Of a stretch of DNA of 5,423 nucleotides, positions 4,198 to 5,423 are shown one piece after another (the first letter of the stretch is position 1; each line of letters begins with the position of its first letter). The translations under genes and the position numbers were made by a program. The DNA is from Spirochaetales bacterium. GTDB taxonomy: Bacteria; Spirochaetota; Spirochaetia; DTKZ01. The stretch is taken from the NCBI GenBank assembly GCA_031280945.1, contig JAITGB010000072.1, forward strand, positions 1 to 5,423, read 5' to 3'. The notes under the pieces are model-generated. The model was not told the origin of the DNA, made no database searches, and worked only from the letters and a program-made list of their open reading frames with translations.

Positions 4198-5423
4198 TTC
4201 ATCGTGTCCGCAAGAGCGGCGAGGCTGCCTTTTTCGAGAATGGCGGCGTAGGCGCGCTGTACGCTTTCTTCAAAGCCGGGGAGGGCGGTGAGGTCTTCGT
4301 CCCAGAGGCGGGGGTTTGTGAGGACGGCCCGCACTGCGGCGGGGGGGGACGTGCCTTCGGGGCTGTTCCAGAGGGCGCGGAAGAATTCGAGGACATCGGC
4401 GTCGTCCTTGATGGGGTAGTCTTCGCCTGATTGGGGGGGCGCGGGGCTGCGGTGTCCTGTGAGGGCGCCGCCCTGCATTTCGCGGCCCTGGTAAAAGGCG
4501 ATGAAGGCGGCCAGGGCCCAGGATAGTCCTGGGGGAGGTGAGCGGCGCAAGGCGCAGTATTCTTTTATGGTGGGTAGGACGCGGGCTTTGAACTTGGCGG
4601 CGGAGTTGAGGGCGATGGACAGGAGGTAGTGCTGGATGTAGGGGTTGGCGAAACGCTGGAGGACTTCGCTGGCGAAATCTTCAAGTTCTTTTTTCGGGAG
4701 GCTGAGTACGGGGATGATTTCTTCGCGGAGGGTTTTTCGCATCCAGCCGGCGATGAGGGGGTCTGCCATGCATTCGCCTACGGTGTTTTTTCCGCCGAGG
4801 TACGCGCCCATGACTGTCATGGTGTGCGCTCCGTTTAAGATGCGTACTTTGCGGGTGCGGTAGGGGGTCATGTCGCGGGTCCAGACAACGTTCATGCCTG
4901 CCCTGTGGAGGGGGAATTCGTCCTGTACGTTTTCGGGGCCTTCGATGACCCAGAGGCGGAAGAGTTCTCCTGTGTCGTAGAGGGTGTCTTCGTAGCCTGC
5001 CTCTGCCCAGAGGCGTGCGATTTCGTCTTTGGGAAAGCCTGTCATGATGCTGTCAACAAGGGTATTGCAAAAAATATTCGCTTCGGAGAGCCACTGGAGG
5101 AAGCTGCTGCCCAGTTTCCATTCCTCTGCGAGGTCAAAAACAATGCGTTTGAGGTTGTCGCCGTTTCTGTCTATGAGTTCGCAGGGAAGCATGATGAGGC
5201 CCTTTGCCGTGTCGCCGGAAAAACGCGAAAACCGTTCGTAGAGAAAGCGCGTCATCTTGCCGGGAAAAGATGCGGGCGGTGAGTCTTCGGGTTTTTCGCC
5301 GCCTCTGTAGGCGATGCCGGCTTCTGTGGTGTTGGAAATAATGATGCGAAGCTCCGGCAGGCCCGCGCAGTCGAGAAAAGCCTGAAAATCAGTGTAGGGG
5401 TTGAGCGCGCGGCTTATGGAGGA
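4194..5423 (-). CDS. uxaB: D-tagaturonate reductase (altronate oxidoreductase), 3' part
   Basis: An NAD-dependent enzyme of the mannitol dehydrogenase superfamily that interconverts D-tagaturonate and D-altronate in galacturonate (pectin sugar) breakdown. The frame is open to the right edge: 409 C-terminal residues are visible, and the N-terminal part with the Rossmann glycine motif is outside. It follows E. coli UxaB from memory along its length: ISNTTEAGIAYRGG, FLYERFSRFSG, LPCELIDRNGDNL, WLSEANIFCNTLVDSI, then KVRILNGAHT with the catalytic pattern K-x4-N-x2-H (visible residues K192, N197, H200), EEIIPVLSLPKKELEDFA, RFANPYIQHYLLSIALNS and ALAAFIAFYQGRE. An insertion of roughly a dozen Gly/Pro/Ser-rich residues lies between IAFYQG and DYPIKDD (about 4424-4480). 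The stop TGA shares ATGA with the putative aroK start. Adjacency to shikimate genes is not explained by pathway. Confidence 0.93.
   Translation of the reverse strand, partial: SSISRALNPYTDFQAFLDCAGLPELRIIISNTTEAGIAYRGGEKPEDSPPASFPGKMTRFLYERFSRFSGDTAKGLIMLPCELIDRNGDNLKRIVFDLAEEWKLGSSFLQWLSEANIFCNTLVDSIMTGFPKDEIARLWAEAGYEDTLYDTGELFRLWVIEGPENVQDEFPLHRAGMNVVWTRDMTPYRTRKVRILNGAHTMTVMGAYLGGKNTVGECMADPLIAGWMRKTLREEIIPVLSLPKKELEDFASEVLQRFANPYIQHYLLSIALNSAAKFKARVLPTIKEYCALRRSPPPGLSWALAAFIAFYQGREMQGGALTGHRSPAPPQSGEDYPIKDDADVLEFFRALWNSPEGTSPPAAVRAVLTNPRLWDEDLTALPGFEESVQRAYAAILEKGSLAALADTMK

Noticed and set aside
4517..4533. CCCAGGA-TAG-TCCTGGG inverted repeat in uxaB
   Set aside because: It encodes the conserved GLSWALAAF stretch and is short; codon content explains it well enough.

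Overview
The window looks like a stretch of bacterial chromosome from an anaerobe. A rubredoxin, a D-tagaturonate reductase (hexuronate/pectin sugar catabolism) and a queuosine-precursor transporter all fit a gut-type anaerobe. The style of the shikimate kinase P-loop (GMKHCGKT) and the many short perfect hairpins between genes make me think of a Treponema-like spirochaete. That placement is an inference, not something the sequence proves.

Layout. Plus strand: the 3' part of a YhhQ-type queuosine precursor transporter (1-600), a putative intrinsic terminator (611-637), then a 53-residue rubredoxin (688-849). Minus strand, reading from the right edge: the C-terminal 409 residues of UxaB (4194-5423), a shikimate kinase whose frame starts in an ATGA overlap with uxaB (3358-4197), and chorismate synthase AroC (2289-3347), whose start lies 10 nt past the aroK stop. 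These three look like one transcript. Beyond aroC, also on the minus strand, is an AAA_14/DUF4143 (COG1373-type) ATPase (946-2139) with a PD-(D/E)XK-like C-terminal motif.

Two regions carry structure beyond the genes. (1) The ATPase sits between copies of a roughly 33-37 bp palindrome, TTACARATTGTCAAT with a 3-nt loop. One copy is beyond its 3' end (863-898) and two are before its 5' end (2161-2196 and 2241-2277). The copies nearest the gene are mutually inverted over 36 bp with two mismatches, and the third copy has a compensated base-pair change. The inner copy also supplies a perfect TTGACA 17 bp from TATTCT, ending 7 nt before the ATPase ATG, so the gene may be driven by its own repeat and be leaderless. 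The whole unit, inserted between rubredoxin and aroC, looks like a mobile or repeat-associated ATPase cassette. (2) Between uxaB and the recognisable shikimate kinase domain (about 3910-4193) are five abutting or near-abutting perfect hairpins. Four of them share the apical heptamer GC-GNA-GC although their arms differ. They lie within the only reading frame that gives the kinase a start codon, so it is uncertain whether they are translated as a 97-residue N-terminal extension.

Functionally, AroK and AroC are two late steps of chorismate synthesis. UxaB belongs to an unrelated catabolic pathway. The ATPase unit seems to be an insertion with no functional link to its neighbours.
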